Positions 17,040-25,116 of a DNA stretch of 64,000 nt are shown piece after piece (within the stretch, counting starts at the first letter, position 1; the number at the start of each line of letters is the position of its first letter). Made by a program: the position numbers and the translations under genes. The notes under the pieces are model-generated. The model ran no database searches. It was not told the DNA's origin and worked only from the letters and a program-made list of their open reading frames with translations. The stretch is from contig NZ_JAPEPO010000001.1 in NCBI RefSeq assembly GCF_026340095.1, positions 7,584,501 to 7,648,500 on the forward strand, read 5' to 3'. Origin of the DNA: Streptomyces sp. NBC_01446. Lineage in GTDB: Bacteria; Actinomycetota; Actinomycetes; Streptomycetales; Streptomycetaceae.

Positions 17040-19853
17040 TCAGAGGGTGGGATCGTCGAACTGGTCGAGAAGGGCGTCGGTGAGTGTGTCGCTCATCGAG
17101 GCAGCGGCAGCATTGTGTAGTGACAGTTCAGCCCAGATGACTTTGCCACCCGATGTGTATCGCGTGCCCCACCGCTGGGCGAGCTGCGCCACCAAGAACA
17201 GCCCACGTCCACCCTCGTCCGTTGTCGCTGCCCTCCGCACATGTGGAGAGGTGCTGGACCCGTCCGACACCTCGCAGGTCAGGCTGCGTTGGTGCAGCAG
17301 CCGCACCTTGATGGGTGGCGAGCCGTATCGGATCGCATTGGTGATCAGCTCGCTGAGAATGAGTTCAGTGGTGAACCCGATGCCCTCCAGGCCCCACGCT
17401 TGCAGTTGCGCCCCACACTCCGCACGTACCGGGGCCACCGCCGCCGGATCCGGCAACACCTCCCAGTGCGCCACCCTCGAAGGCTCGAGCAACCGGGTGC
17501 GCGCCACCAGCAGCGCGATGTCATCGGCCGGGTGCGCCGGCAGCATCGCGTCGATCGCCGCCTGACACGTCTCCTCCGGAGTGCGCCCCGCCCCCTCCAG
17601 CGCCCCGCGCAGCAGGTCCAGTCCGGTGTCGATGTCCCGATCGCGGTTCTCGATCAGCCCGTCGGTATACAGCACAAGTCGTGAGTTCTCGGGCAAGTGC
17701 AGCTCGGTGGCCTCAAAGGGGTGGCTGCCCAGGCCGAGAGGTGGCGAAGCAGGCACTTCCGGATAGGCGACGGTCCCGTCCGGATGCACCACCGCCGGGC
17801 CCAGGTGTCCTGCTCGCGCCGTCGTGCACACTCCCGTGACCGAGTCGTAGATCGCGTACAGGCAGGTCGCCCCCGTGACCGATTCGGCGTGGCTCTGCGG
17901 GCCGCCGCCGTTGCCCTCGTCACTGTCGATGCGGCTGACCAAGTCGTCCAAATGCCCGAGCAGTTCGTCCGGCGGCAGGTCCAGGGCGGAGAAATTGTGT
18001 ACCGCCGTGCGCAGGCGCCCCATCGTCGCGGCCGCGTGCAATCCGTGGCCGACCACGTCGCCGACCACCAGCGCCACCCGGGCGCCCGGCAGCGGGATGA
18101 CGTCGAACCAGTCCCCGGCCACCCCGGCTTCAGCGGGCAGGTACCGCCAGGCCACATCCAATGCGTCCTGCTCCGGTACCCCCTGCGGCAGCAGACTTCG
18201 CTGCAGGGTCACCGCCATCGAGTGCTCACGGGTGAAGCGGCGGGCGTTGTCGATGGCCACCGCGGCCCTCGCCGCCAGCTCCTCCGCGAAGGAGAGGTCT
18301 TCTTCCTTGAACGGCGGCGAATCCCCCCTGCGCCAGAAATTCGTCGTACCCAGCACCACACCACGCGCCTGGAGAGGCGCCGTCAGCAGCGAATGCACCC
18401 CACGCTCCAGGGCCATACTGGCCCCGTCAGGGTCCTGCTCCCGCCACCCCCAGGCCTGTCGCAGGTCGCCCTCCAGCACTGCCCGCCCTGCTTCCAGGGC
18501 CCGCGCCTGCGGAGCCGCCGGCGAGTAGGTGATCAGCTCTCCGACCGGGTAGACCCCCTCCCGTTCCTGATACCCCACGCTGATTGCGGTACGGCGCATA
18601 CCCGCCGTCCTGGTCGGCTCCCCGCCCCTCTCCACCGACTCCAGCAGATCGACGGTGACGATGTCGGCAAACCGCGGGGTCGCCACATCCGCCAGTTCCT
18701 GCGCGGTGCGCGCCACGTCCAGCGTGGTACCGATCCGCACCCCCGCGTCGTACAGGAGCGTCAGCCGCTCCCGCGTCACCGCCGCCCGTCCGGTGACCGC
18801 TGCCAGCTCTGTGGTGTCCCGCAACGTCACCACCCAGCCGGCCGGACCGCCGTACGGGGCAGTGGGCCGCATACTGACCGCCAGCAGGCGGTCCCCCGCG
18901 CGATGCACCTCATCTGTGGTCGGCTCACCCGACGCCAGCAGCCGCGCCATATCCGCATCCAACGGCAGTTCTGCCACCTGCCGCTGTTCCGCATCCGCCG
19001 GCAGCTCCAGCAGCCGCCGCGCCTCGTCGTTGGCCAGCATCAGCCGTGCGTCGGCACCGATGATCAGGACCCCCTCCCGGACCGCGTGCAGCACCGCGTG
19101 ATGGTGTTCGTACATCCGCGTCATCTCCGCCGGGCCCAGACCGTGCGTCTGCCCATGCAATCGCCTGGCCACCAGTGCCGTCCCGAGGGTGGACAAGGCG
19201 AGCGCGGCCGCCCCGGCACCGAAAATGATCGGCATTTGCCTGGCCCACAGCGTGGTTACCCTGTGGACCTTGATTCCGGCGGACACCAGGCCGACGACCG
19301 AGCCGCGGTCATCGGTCACCGGTACCACCGCCTGGATGACCGGCCCGCTGCCCTCGGGCACGGGCAGTCCGCGGGCCCGCTCGATGGTGGTACGGCCTTC
19401 CAAGGACGGTTTGATGGTGCCGATGAACTTCTCCCCGATCCGTCGCGGGTCTGGGTGCGTATAGCGAATTCCGTTAATGTCCATGACAACGATGAAGTTC
19501 ACGCCTGCCCTCTTACGGGCTGCTTCGGCACGCGGCTGCAGCACGGCCGTCGGATCCCCGCTGTTCAAGGCCTGGACTGTGCCCGGGGCGTTCGCGAACG
19601 TCTCCGCTGCGGTCAGCGCCTGGCGTGCTGCCTCCCGCGTACTGTCGCGACCCGCCTGGAGCACCAAGGCCGTCACCGCGGCCGCCACCAGCAGCACCAC
19701 GATCACGATCTGCATGACGAACACTTGCCCGGCGGCGGTGCGCAGGTTCAGCAAAGAGCGCAGCCACGAGCCCGCGGACTCACCTCGCTCACGCGCGAGG
19801 CCAGCGAAGAGACGATGCGACTCATGACGCTTTAGGCCAAGAAATCCCTTCAT
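17040..19853 (-). CDS. Membrane sensor SpoIIE phosphatase with C-terminal anti-sigma-type ATPase domain
   Basis: A 937-residue multidomain signalling protein. Transmembrane segments lie at about 44-66 and 207-229. They enclose a DcuS-like sCache sensor (FIVVMDINGIRYTHPDPRRI). A PAS domain (about 245-350), a GAF domain (about 365-535) and a PP2C_SIG phosphatase follow, with GDWFDV at 580-585, GDVVGHG at 598-604 and YTDGLIENRD. The last ~130 residues form a HATPase_c/RsbW-like domain (ELILSELITNAIRYG, DEGGRGLFLVAQLAQRWG). The phosphatase and kinase domains together could switch a sigma-factor partner, as in other Streptomyces RsbU-RsbW hybrids. The ligand is unknown. The ATG at 19853 has only a weak ribosome site. 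Confidence 0.9.
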   Translation of the reverse strand: MKGFLGLKRHESHRLFAGLARERGESAGSWLRSLLNLRTAAGQVFVMQIVIVVLLVAAAVTALVLQAGRDSTREAARQALTAAETFANAPGTVQALNSGDPTAVLQPRAEAARKRAGVNFIVVMDINGIRYTHPDPRRIGEKFIGTIKPSLEGRTTIERARGLPVPEGSGPVIQAVVPVTDDRGSVVGLVSAGIKVHRVTTLWARQMPIIFGAGAAALALSTLGTALVARRLHGQTHGLGPAEMTRMYEHHHAVLHAVREGVLIIGADARLMLANDEARRLLELPADAEQRQVAELPLDADMARLLASGEPTTDEVHRAGDRLLAVSMRPTAPYGGPAGWVVTLRDTTELAAVTGRAAVTRERLTLLYDAGVRIGTTLDVARTAQELADVATPRFADIVTVDLLESVERGGEPTRTAGMRRTAISVGYQEREGVYPVGELITYSPAAPQARALEAGRAVLEGDLRQAWGWREQDPDGASMALERGVHSLLTAPLQARGVVLGTTNFWRRGDSPPFKEEDLSFAEELAARAAVAIDNARRFTREHSMAVTLQRSLLPQGVPEQDALDVAWRYLPAEAGVAGDWFDVIPLPGARVALVVGDVVGHGLHAAATMGRLRTAVHNFSALDLPPDELLGHLDDLVSRIDSDEGNGGGPQSHAESVTGATCLYAIYDSVTGVCTTARAGHLGPAVVHPDGTVAYPEVPASPPLGLGSHPFEATELHLPENSRLVLYTDGLIENRDRDIDTGLDLLRGALEGAGRTPEETCQAAIDAMLPAHPADDIALLVARTRLLEPSRVAHWEVLPDPAAVAPVRAECGAQLQAWGLEGIGFTTELILSELITNAIRYGSPPIKVRLLHQRSLTCEVSDGSSTSPHVRRAATTDEGGRGLFLVAQLAQRWGTRYTSGGKVIWAELSLHNAAAASMSDTLTDALLDQFDDPTL

Positions 19854-20039
19854 AACCCTGTCTTAGCACCTTTACGTTCCCGAGGGTGGGCGCCTTGTCC
19901 CGCGTGAAAACCCGGGGTCGGGCCGCCGAGCAGGTATGTCGCGCCTTGGCTCTGGCGGGCGCGTCGCGGTCACGCGGACTGCTGGTACTCATTGATCCGG
20001 CCGCCGCGCGGCTGAGTGCGACGGATGCGACCGGCCAGC

Positions 20040-20440
20040 GTGATGGCCGCGGCCAGCTTGCCAACCGCCACGACTCTCCGCTGCTCGCCCCGACTCTGGA
20101 CCGTCCGGAGGGCCTCGGCCCGCTGCCCGACATCATCACCGTGCACCTGGACGCCCACTACGACTCGGACACCACCCGCGCTCTGCTCAGCGAACGCGGC
20201 CTGCACGGACGCATCGCGCACAAGGGGGAGAAGGCGCCCATTCAGGCCAGTCGGCGTTGGCACGTCGAACGCACACACGCGTGGCAGAACGCCTTTCACC
20301 GTCTCGCCCGGTGCTACGAGCGTCGCGTCACTGGCATTGATGCCTACTTCGACCTCGCTGACACAACCATCACTGTGCGCAGCCCGATCTGGCGGTCTTG
20401 GACAACTCACCGCTGGGACGAACGCCCGAACCGCCGACCG
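20040..20440 (+). mobile_element. IS5-family transposase C-terminal fragment
   Basis: The frame reads ANRHDSPLLAPTLDR, TVHLDAHYDSDTTRALLSER, GLHGRIAHKGEKAPIQASRR and WHVERTHAWQNAFHRLARCY. This is the C-terminal half of an IS5-type DDE transposase, with the last catalytic E in WHVERT. Upstream of about 20040 the resemblance is lost and no intact start or N-terminal domain is present. The downstream end abuts the hydrolase fragment at 20463. Confidence 0.75.
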
Positions 20441-20462
20441 AGATCCGTCGGCCCCGCTCCAG

Positions 20463-21086
20463 TCACTTCGGCAGATCGGTGGAGAGGAAGGGAGCAAGGA
20501 GCGCGAACAACGCGTCGGGGCGGTCGAGGGGGATGATGTGGCCGCAGTCCTGGAGATGGTGTCCGACCAGGTCATCGGCGATGGGACGGAGTTGGCGTTC
20601 GAGCCCGGTGCCGACGGGGTGAGAGCCGACGGCCATGGTGGGCATGGTCAGCCGAGCCGTCGCGACGGCGTCCTGGATCTGCTGCGCGCTAGTAGGCAGG
20701 GCCCGGTAGTAGGAGAACGCGCAGCGCAGGGCCTCACCCCCGGTGTACGCGTGGACGAAGGCCGCACGGATGTCGTCGGGTACTCCTCGCCCGAGCGTCC
20801 CCGAGTCCAGGAACCAGTCGATGTACGGGGCCTCGTTGCCGGCCAGGACGGTCTCGGCGAGGCCGGGGACGGCGTGGAAGCCGAACCACCACGGGGCACC
20901 GCCCGCGAAGACGTGCTCTGCTCCGGGCAGGCGGCCGAGCAGTGCCTCCATCACGACCAGGCGCCGGACGAGGCCGGGTCGGCGCAGCGCGAGCAGGACG
21001 GCGGGGGCGGTGCCCGCGTCGATGCCGACCACCGCTGCCGAAGGCTCGCCGAGTGCGTCGAGCTTGGGGGTGCCTGCGTCGTAACC
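20463..21086 (-). pseudogene. Alpha/beta hydrolase split by IS607-type element (3' part)
   Basis: Matches the epoxide-hydrolase/dehalogenase-like branch of alpha/beta hydrolases. The nucleophile elbow reads VVGIDAGTAP (Asp nucleophile), with a cap region WWFGFHAVPGLAETVLAGNE and a late catalytic His in DCGHIIPLDRP. Intact proteins are ~290 residues; here the first ~90, including the HGxP oxyanion region, are missing. Homology starts at the Gly codon of GYDAGT, exactly at the element end. The missing 5' part was not found on the far side of the element. Confidence 0.8.
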
Positions 21087-21112
21087 GTTGCTCAGAGCGT
21101 CAGTAGCTCTCA
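21087..21112 (-). ncRNA. Candidate right-end/omega-RNA scaffold terminus
   Basis: Immediately past the tnpB stop is a small hairpin AGAGC-TACTGAC-GCTCT (21094-21110, minus strand), ending at the hydrolase junction. In TnpB systems the guide RNA spans the tnpB 3' end and right end and reads its guide from the flank, which here would be hydrolase sequence (GGTTACGAC...). Placement is by analogy only. Confidence 0.4.
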
Positions 21113-22606
21113 GCATTCCGGGCATTGCGGCCCGGAAGGTCCGTCACGTCGCCAAAGCGTGAAGGCTTCGGCTTGGGGACGGTCTCTCGTTTCCGTCTGC
21201 CACTGGTGCGGCAGGGTTGCGCCACCTGCCCGCCCCGTCCTGGCCGTGCGGCCGGGACGGGTGGCGCGGGTCTTACGGTCGGCTCCACGAGGCTTTGACG
21301 CCGCCGGGGCGGTGTCCTGGTCTCCGGCCACTCCGGTACCAGTTACTGCGGCTGCCGCGAGGGCTGCGAGGTTGAGTGCGGCGTTTTCGTCCCGGTCGAT
21401 GACCAGGCCGCAGGCGTCGCATATGTAGGTTCGAACGTGCAGCGGCAGCTTGGCTTTCACTGCGCCGCACTCGGAACAGGTCTTGGAGGATGGGTACCAG
21501 CGGTCGGCGACCACGAGGTGGGTGGCGTGGCGCTGGCGGGTCTTGTACTCGACCTGGCGGCGGATCTCGCCGCACCCGGCGTCGGCGATCCGGCGGGCCA
21601 GGCGCCGGTTGCGGAGCATGCCGGCGACGTTGAGGTCTTCGACGACGACGGTGCCGTACTCGGCCGCAATGCTCGTGGTGAGCTTGTGCAGGGCGTCGGC
21701 GCGGAGGTTCGCCACCCGGTGGTGAACCCGATTGCGGGCGGCGTTGGCCTTCTCCCACCGCTTCGAGGGCTTGTGCCCCATACGCCGGTCGGGTCCCTGG
21801 CGTCGGGAGACCGTGCGAGAGGCGTGGCGCAACTGCTTCAGCGCAGTGTCCAGGTGCCTCGGATTGGCCACTTCGCGGATCTCTTTGGCACTGTCGGCCA
21901 TCGCCGCGAGGGTCTTCACACCGAGGTCGATGCCGATCGCCACGCCGGGCCGGGCGACGCGCACCAGGTCGCGCTTCACCTCGGTCTGCAACGACACGAA
22001 CCAGCGCCCGCGCTCGTGCCGGACGGTCGCCGACAGGATCCGGGCCGTCCCGGCCTGAATGCGTGCGAGGAGTTTCACCGTGGGCTCGTGGGTGCGCAGT
22101 GTGCCGAGCCGGGGCAGCGTGACGTGCCGGCCGTCGGCGTCGGCACGGGTGGTGCCGGTGGTGAACCGGCAGGAGGGGCGCGCCTTCCGCTTCGACTTGA
22201 AACGCGGGATTCCCATCGCGCGGCCACGGCGTTGGCCCTGCCTGGACCTGGCGTAGTTGTCGAACGCAGCGGCGGCGTTCGCCAGGCCGGTGTTGTACGC
22301 CTCTTTGGAGTTGTCCTGCCACCAGGCGGCGAACCTCGGGTCGGTGTGCTTGGCCGCGTTGAACGCCTTGCGCAGCGCGGGCAGCGACCACGGCCGCCAC
22401 TGGGTCAACTGCTCCTGCGGGATGCCGTAGGTGGATTCGGCCTTGCGCTGCCACCACGACGCCTCGATCCAGGCAACCGCCCAGTTGTAGGCGGCCCGTG
22501 CCGCACCGCAGTGCGAGTGCAGTGCCCGCTCCTGGACAGCGTTCGGGTCCAGGGCGAACCGGTACGCCTTGACCACGAACCCGGGCTGCGGCCGGAACTT
22601 CTTCAC
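21110..22606 (-). CDS. tnpB: TnpB RNA-guided nuclease (IS607-associated)
   Basis: A 498-residue TnpB. The RuvC residues are all present: Asp227 in GIDLGVKTLA, Glu323 in VVVEDLNVAGM and the DRDENAALNL block at about 404-413. The zinc ribbon CSEC...CDAC has Cys at 377, 380, 396 and 399. The N-terminal REC/wedge start KAYRFALDPNAVQERAL is intact. Characterised TnpBs are omega-RNA-guided DNA nucleases that help the element persist. The GTG start at 22606 overlaps the tnpA stop by 4 bases (GTGA). The long C-terminal tail after residue ~420 is Arg/Gly-rich and overlaps the presumed guide-RNA region. Confidence 0.93.
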   Translation of the reverse strand: MKKFRPQPGFVVKAYRFALDPNAVQERALHSHCGAARAAYNWAVAWIEASWWQRKAESTYGIPQEQLTQWRPWSLPALRKAFNAAKHTDPRFAAWWQDNSKEAYNTGLANAAAAFDNYARSRQGQRRGRAMGIPRFKSKRKARPSCRFTTGTTRADADGRHVTLPRLGTLRTHEPTVKLLARIQAGTARILSATVRHERGRWFVSLQTEVKRDLVRVARPGVAIGIDLGVKTLAAMADSAKEIREVANPRHLDTALKQLRHASRTVSRRQGPDRRMGHKPSKRWEKANAARNRVHHRVANLRADALHKLTTSIAAEYGTVVVEDLNVAGMLRNRRLARRIADAGCGEIRRQVEYKTRQRHATHLVVADRWYPSSKTCSECGAVKAKLPLHVRTYICDACGLVIDRDENAALNLAALAAAAVTGTGVAGDQDTAPAASKPRGADRKTRATRPGRTARTGRAGGATLPHQWQTETRDRPQAEAFTLWRRDGPSGPQCPEC

Positions 22607-22902
22607 TCGGCGGCCTCACCGGTCGCCACGGCCACCGCGCGGGCGGCCCGGTTCTTCGCCCCCCGCCGCCCGTACAGGCGCGCGCACATCGACGTCAGCA
22701 CTTCGGTGACGTCGCGCACCGGGCGCCGCTCGGCGGGCAGCGCGGCCTGCACGTCCTCGGGTCGCAGATGTACCGTGAAACGCTCCTTGGCGGCCATGAA
22801 GGCCTGCATCACGGCGCGGTAGAGCGCGGCGTTCGGCACGGTCAGGTGTGTGAACGCGGCGTAGTCGTCGGACGGCTCGAAGCCAGGAGGTTGTGCCATC
22901 AT
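22603..22902 (-). pseudogene. Fusion of JetA/TIGR02677 N-terminus with IS607 TnpA C-terminus
   Basis: A 99-codon frame from the ATG at 22902. Residues 1-57 (FTHLTVPNAALYRAVMQAF, AKERFTVHLRPEDV) match the N-terminus of TIGR02677/DUF2397, the JetA subunit of type II Wadjet anti-plasmid systems, normally ~490 residues. From about residue 60 the sequence changes to the C-terminus of IS607 serine recombinases (RDVTEVLTSMCARLYGRRGA). It overlaps tnpB by 4 bases. No jetB, C or D is present, so this is a scar, not a defence system. The fused product is probably non-functional. Confidence 0.75.
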
Positions 22903-22976
22903 CGTCGGCCCATTCTCCCTGATGCACGGCGCCGGCAGGCGGGGCCCCGGCAGATCCCTCGACAGGCCGCGGCGGC

Positions 22977-23543
22977 TCACCGCCAGGGCGAGCGCCCGTC
23001 GTCGGTGACGGCCGGACAGTCGCCCCGGTGGACCACCCACGTCTCGTGATCGTCCGGATCGACGTCGGCCCAGCTCAGCGCCACCAGCTCGACAGGGAGC
23101 AGCAGGTCGGCGGCCGGGCCGCCGCACACAGGACCGCAACCGCGCACCAGTTCCTTGGAGGCGCCGAACGCGATGTCCATTGCGATCACCTCGGCGTCGT
23201 ACCCGGCCGGAATCGGCTCTTTGGCGAGCAGCCGCCGCTCGACCGTGTCCCGCAGTAGCAGCAGGCGGTGCTCGTCCTCCAGGGCGCTCCGCTCCCGCCT
23301 CGCCTGCTGCTGCGCCGCGCGTACCGCCTTCTCGGTGAGGAGCGCGGCGAGCCAGTCAGGTGCGCTCCCGGGATCCTCTCGCCACTTCCTGACCCGGTCC
23401 GTCGCCAGCGGCTGCGTCACACCGTTGGCGCGCATGGTTCGCGCGACGTCCTGGACCTTCAGTCCCAGCACGTTCGAGACATGCACGGGGCACAGTGCGC
23501 GGTCGGCCTGCTTCTGTTGTGGAGTGGGCCTGCGTTTGTCCAT
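22977..23543 (-). CDS. Hypothetical protein, possibly DNA-binding
   Basis: A 188-residue soluble protein with no family I recognise. It starts MDKRRPTPQQKQADRALCPV at 23543, behind an AGGGGGC ribosome site. Residues 24-57 (VSNVLGLKVQDVARTMRANG) look like a helix-turn-helix, followed by a charged helical stretch (QQARRERSALEDEHRLLLLR). The C-terminus holds DLLLPVELVALSWADVDPDD. It ends 74 bases upstream of the JetA fragment on the same strand, so it may have belonged to the lost Wadjet-type locus. This is inference from position. Confidence 0.55.
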   Translation of the reverse strand: MDKRRPTPQQKQADRALCPVHVSNVLGLKVQDVARTMRANGVTQPLATDRVRKWREDPGSAPDWLAALLTEKAVRAAQQQARRERSALEDEHRLLLLRDTVERRLLAKEPIPAGYDAEVIAMDIAFGASKELVRGCGPVCGGPAADLLLPVELVALSWADVDPDDHETWVVHRGDCPAVTDDGRSPWR

Positions 23544-23725
23544 GTTCGCCCCCTGTTCCTCATGTTCTGCCCGGACGTCTCGCCATGCGCGCGACGCCCT
23601 CCCCGACCCGGAAGCCTGCCACTCTCCCGACCGGACGTCCTACGAACACGGAACGTTCACCCGAACAAGCGAACTCCCGCCTGGATGAAGCCGTGGGACC
23701 TTGTGAGTGCCCGAAACTCGGCCGC

Positions 23726-23752
23726 CTATGCGACCTGGGTGTATTCGTGGAT
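23726..23752 (-). repeat. Detached copy of a transposase C-terminal end
   Basis: On the minus strand this encodes IHEYTQVA followed by a stop, nearly identical to the terminus at 23952-23978 (differences at four positions). It marks a second, otherwise vanished, copy of the same transposon end about 226 bases away. The surrounding 23544-23950 holds no recognisable gene. Confidence 0.6.
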
Positions 23753-23951
23753 CACCCCACCGAGTAGATCACGGTGCGGATGAGCTGGACGGCGCCCATC
23801 GTGGACGGCGAGGACGCCATGGGCGGGTGAAAAGAGTCGGTCGGCGATGGTCACCATGCGGCCGTCGCGGCATCATTCCCGACTCGCCCCGGGCCTCCGC
23901 CTGTTGGGAGTCCTCCTGACGCCTGTGGGTGCTGACAACCCGTGTCACTCG

Positions 23952-24595
23952 CTACGCGACCTGCGTGTATTCATGGATCAGCCCTCCGAGTCGGTCGTGC
24001 CGGGTGATGTGGGTCTGCTCGTCTTCGGCGGGTGGTGGGGTGCGTGGGGACCGTCTGGAGATCGCTGTCCGAGTGATCGGTGGGGGCGATGATCGTTGTA
24101 GTGGTGGGCGTACTCGTCGACGACGAGGCGCAGATGTCGTTCGCTCGTGATCAGGATGCGGTCGGTGGCCTCGCGTCGGCATGATCCCACCCAGCGCTCG
24201 GCGATCGCGTTCATCCGGGGCACGCCCGGCAGGATGGGCATCACCCGGGCGCCGAGGGCGGTGAAGACCGCGTCCAAGCCCTCGGTGAAGTAGACCGCGC
24301 TGTCCCGGATGAGGAATCCGATGCCTTCGGCGCGTGCGTCATCCCAGCTCATGACGAGGTTTCGGGCGCACTTGGTGGCCCACGCGGCGGTGACGTGTCG
24401 GGTGACGCCGGCGATGTGGACACGGCGGGTGTCGTACTCGATGAAAAATAGGTCGAACAGGCGCCGCAGGAGGACGGCGGTGTCGACATGAAACACGTGG
24501 ACCCCAACGATGCCCGTTGCCTGGGTTTTGAGGAACCGGGCCCACGAGCGGTCGGCGCGCTGAGGCGCTGGATCGATCCCTGCCTGCCGCAAAAC
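23952..24595 (-). mobile_element. Integrase-core transposase fragment (IS3/IS481-like)
   Basis: The frame reads QAGIDPAPQRADRSWARFLK, GVHVFHVDTAVLLRRL (first catalytic Asp), FLIRDSAVYFTEGLDAVFTA (second, in a degenerate RDRG/S block), GVPRMNAIAERWVGSCRREA (Glu) and HHYNDHRPHRSLGQRSP. A frameshift just before the end separates the terminal GGLIHEYTQVA. The helix-turn-helix N-terminus is lost. Its start replaces the 3' half of a formylglycine-generating enzyme gene at about 24595. Confidence 0.8.
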
Positions 24596-25116
24596 GACGG
24601 CGTCGTTCCAGCTCACGTGCACGACGGGATGGTCGTCGAGACGTCTAGGTCGGACCGCGATCCGCCCGGACGACGCCAGTCGGCTCCGCGGACACCGAAC
24701 CACCAGGGAGTTCCCGGCGGTTGGCCGACGATGTCCTCCTCGGGTGCCGCGATCGCGAGGTGGAAGACCGCGGAGAAGCCGAAGGTCTCCGCCTCCGTGC
24801 GATACCCAATGTCCTCGACGAACGGGCGAAGTCGGCGTTCGTCACCGTCGTCGCATCGATCTCGTATGCGTCCAGCGCGACTTGGTGCAGCGGCGCCTCG
24901 CCGTCGGCCGGATTGCGGTCGCACGACGAGTCGCCCATCGTGAAGGATCCCGCCGGGATGCCCGACTGCTCGATCGTGTGGCGTCCCGTGGCGGCGGGGC
25001 GGCGGCTCCGGCCGACGCGTGCCCAGCGGGACGAAGGCGCTGCGCCCCGGCGTCCCGCAGCCGCAGCCGCAGCCACCGGGCTGGCGTGTTGCGTACGAAG
25101 CCGGCAGTTCAGGCAT
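24596..25116 (-). pseudogene. Formylglycine-generating enzyme (sulfatase maturase), frameshifted and truncated
   Basis: SUMF1-type sequence split over three frames: MPELPASYATRQPGGCGCGC at the start; IPAGSFTMGDSSCDRNPADG and DAYEIDATTVTNADFAR; then FVEDIGYRTEAETFGFSAVF and PWWFGVRGADWRRPGG; then DDHPVVHVSWNDA. The C-terminal half, with the copper-binding cysteines, is replaced by transposase at 24595. The start at 25116 overlaps the sulfatase stop by 8 bases. An intact copy would oxidise the CxPSR cysteine of the sulfatase next door to formylglycine. Confidence 0.82.

Larger units (their letters stand above)
21087..22725 (-). mobile_element. IS607-type element remnant (tnpB complete, tnpA 5'-deleted)
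   Basis: Contains a full tnpB and the last ~39 codons of a serine-recombinase tnpA. The right end lies at about 21087, next to a GG dinucleotide in the interrupted hydrolase gene; IS607 elements are known to insert at GG. The left end was lost when tnpA was joined to a TIGR02677 gene. Confidence 0.75.

Noticed and set aside
22603..23543. An intact Wadjet defence system
   Set aside because: Only ~57 residues of JetA are present and no jetB, jetC or jetD follows; the frame switches to IS607 TnpA.
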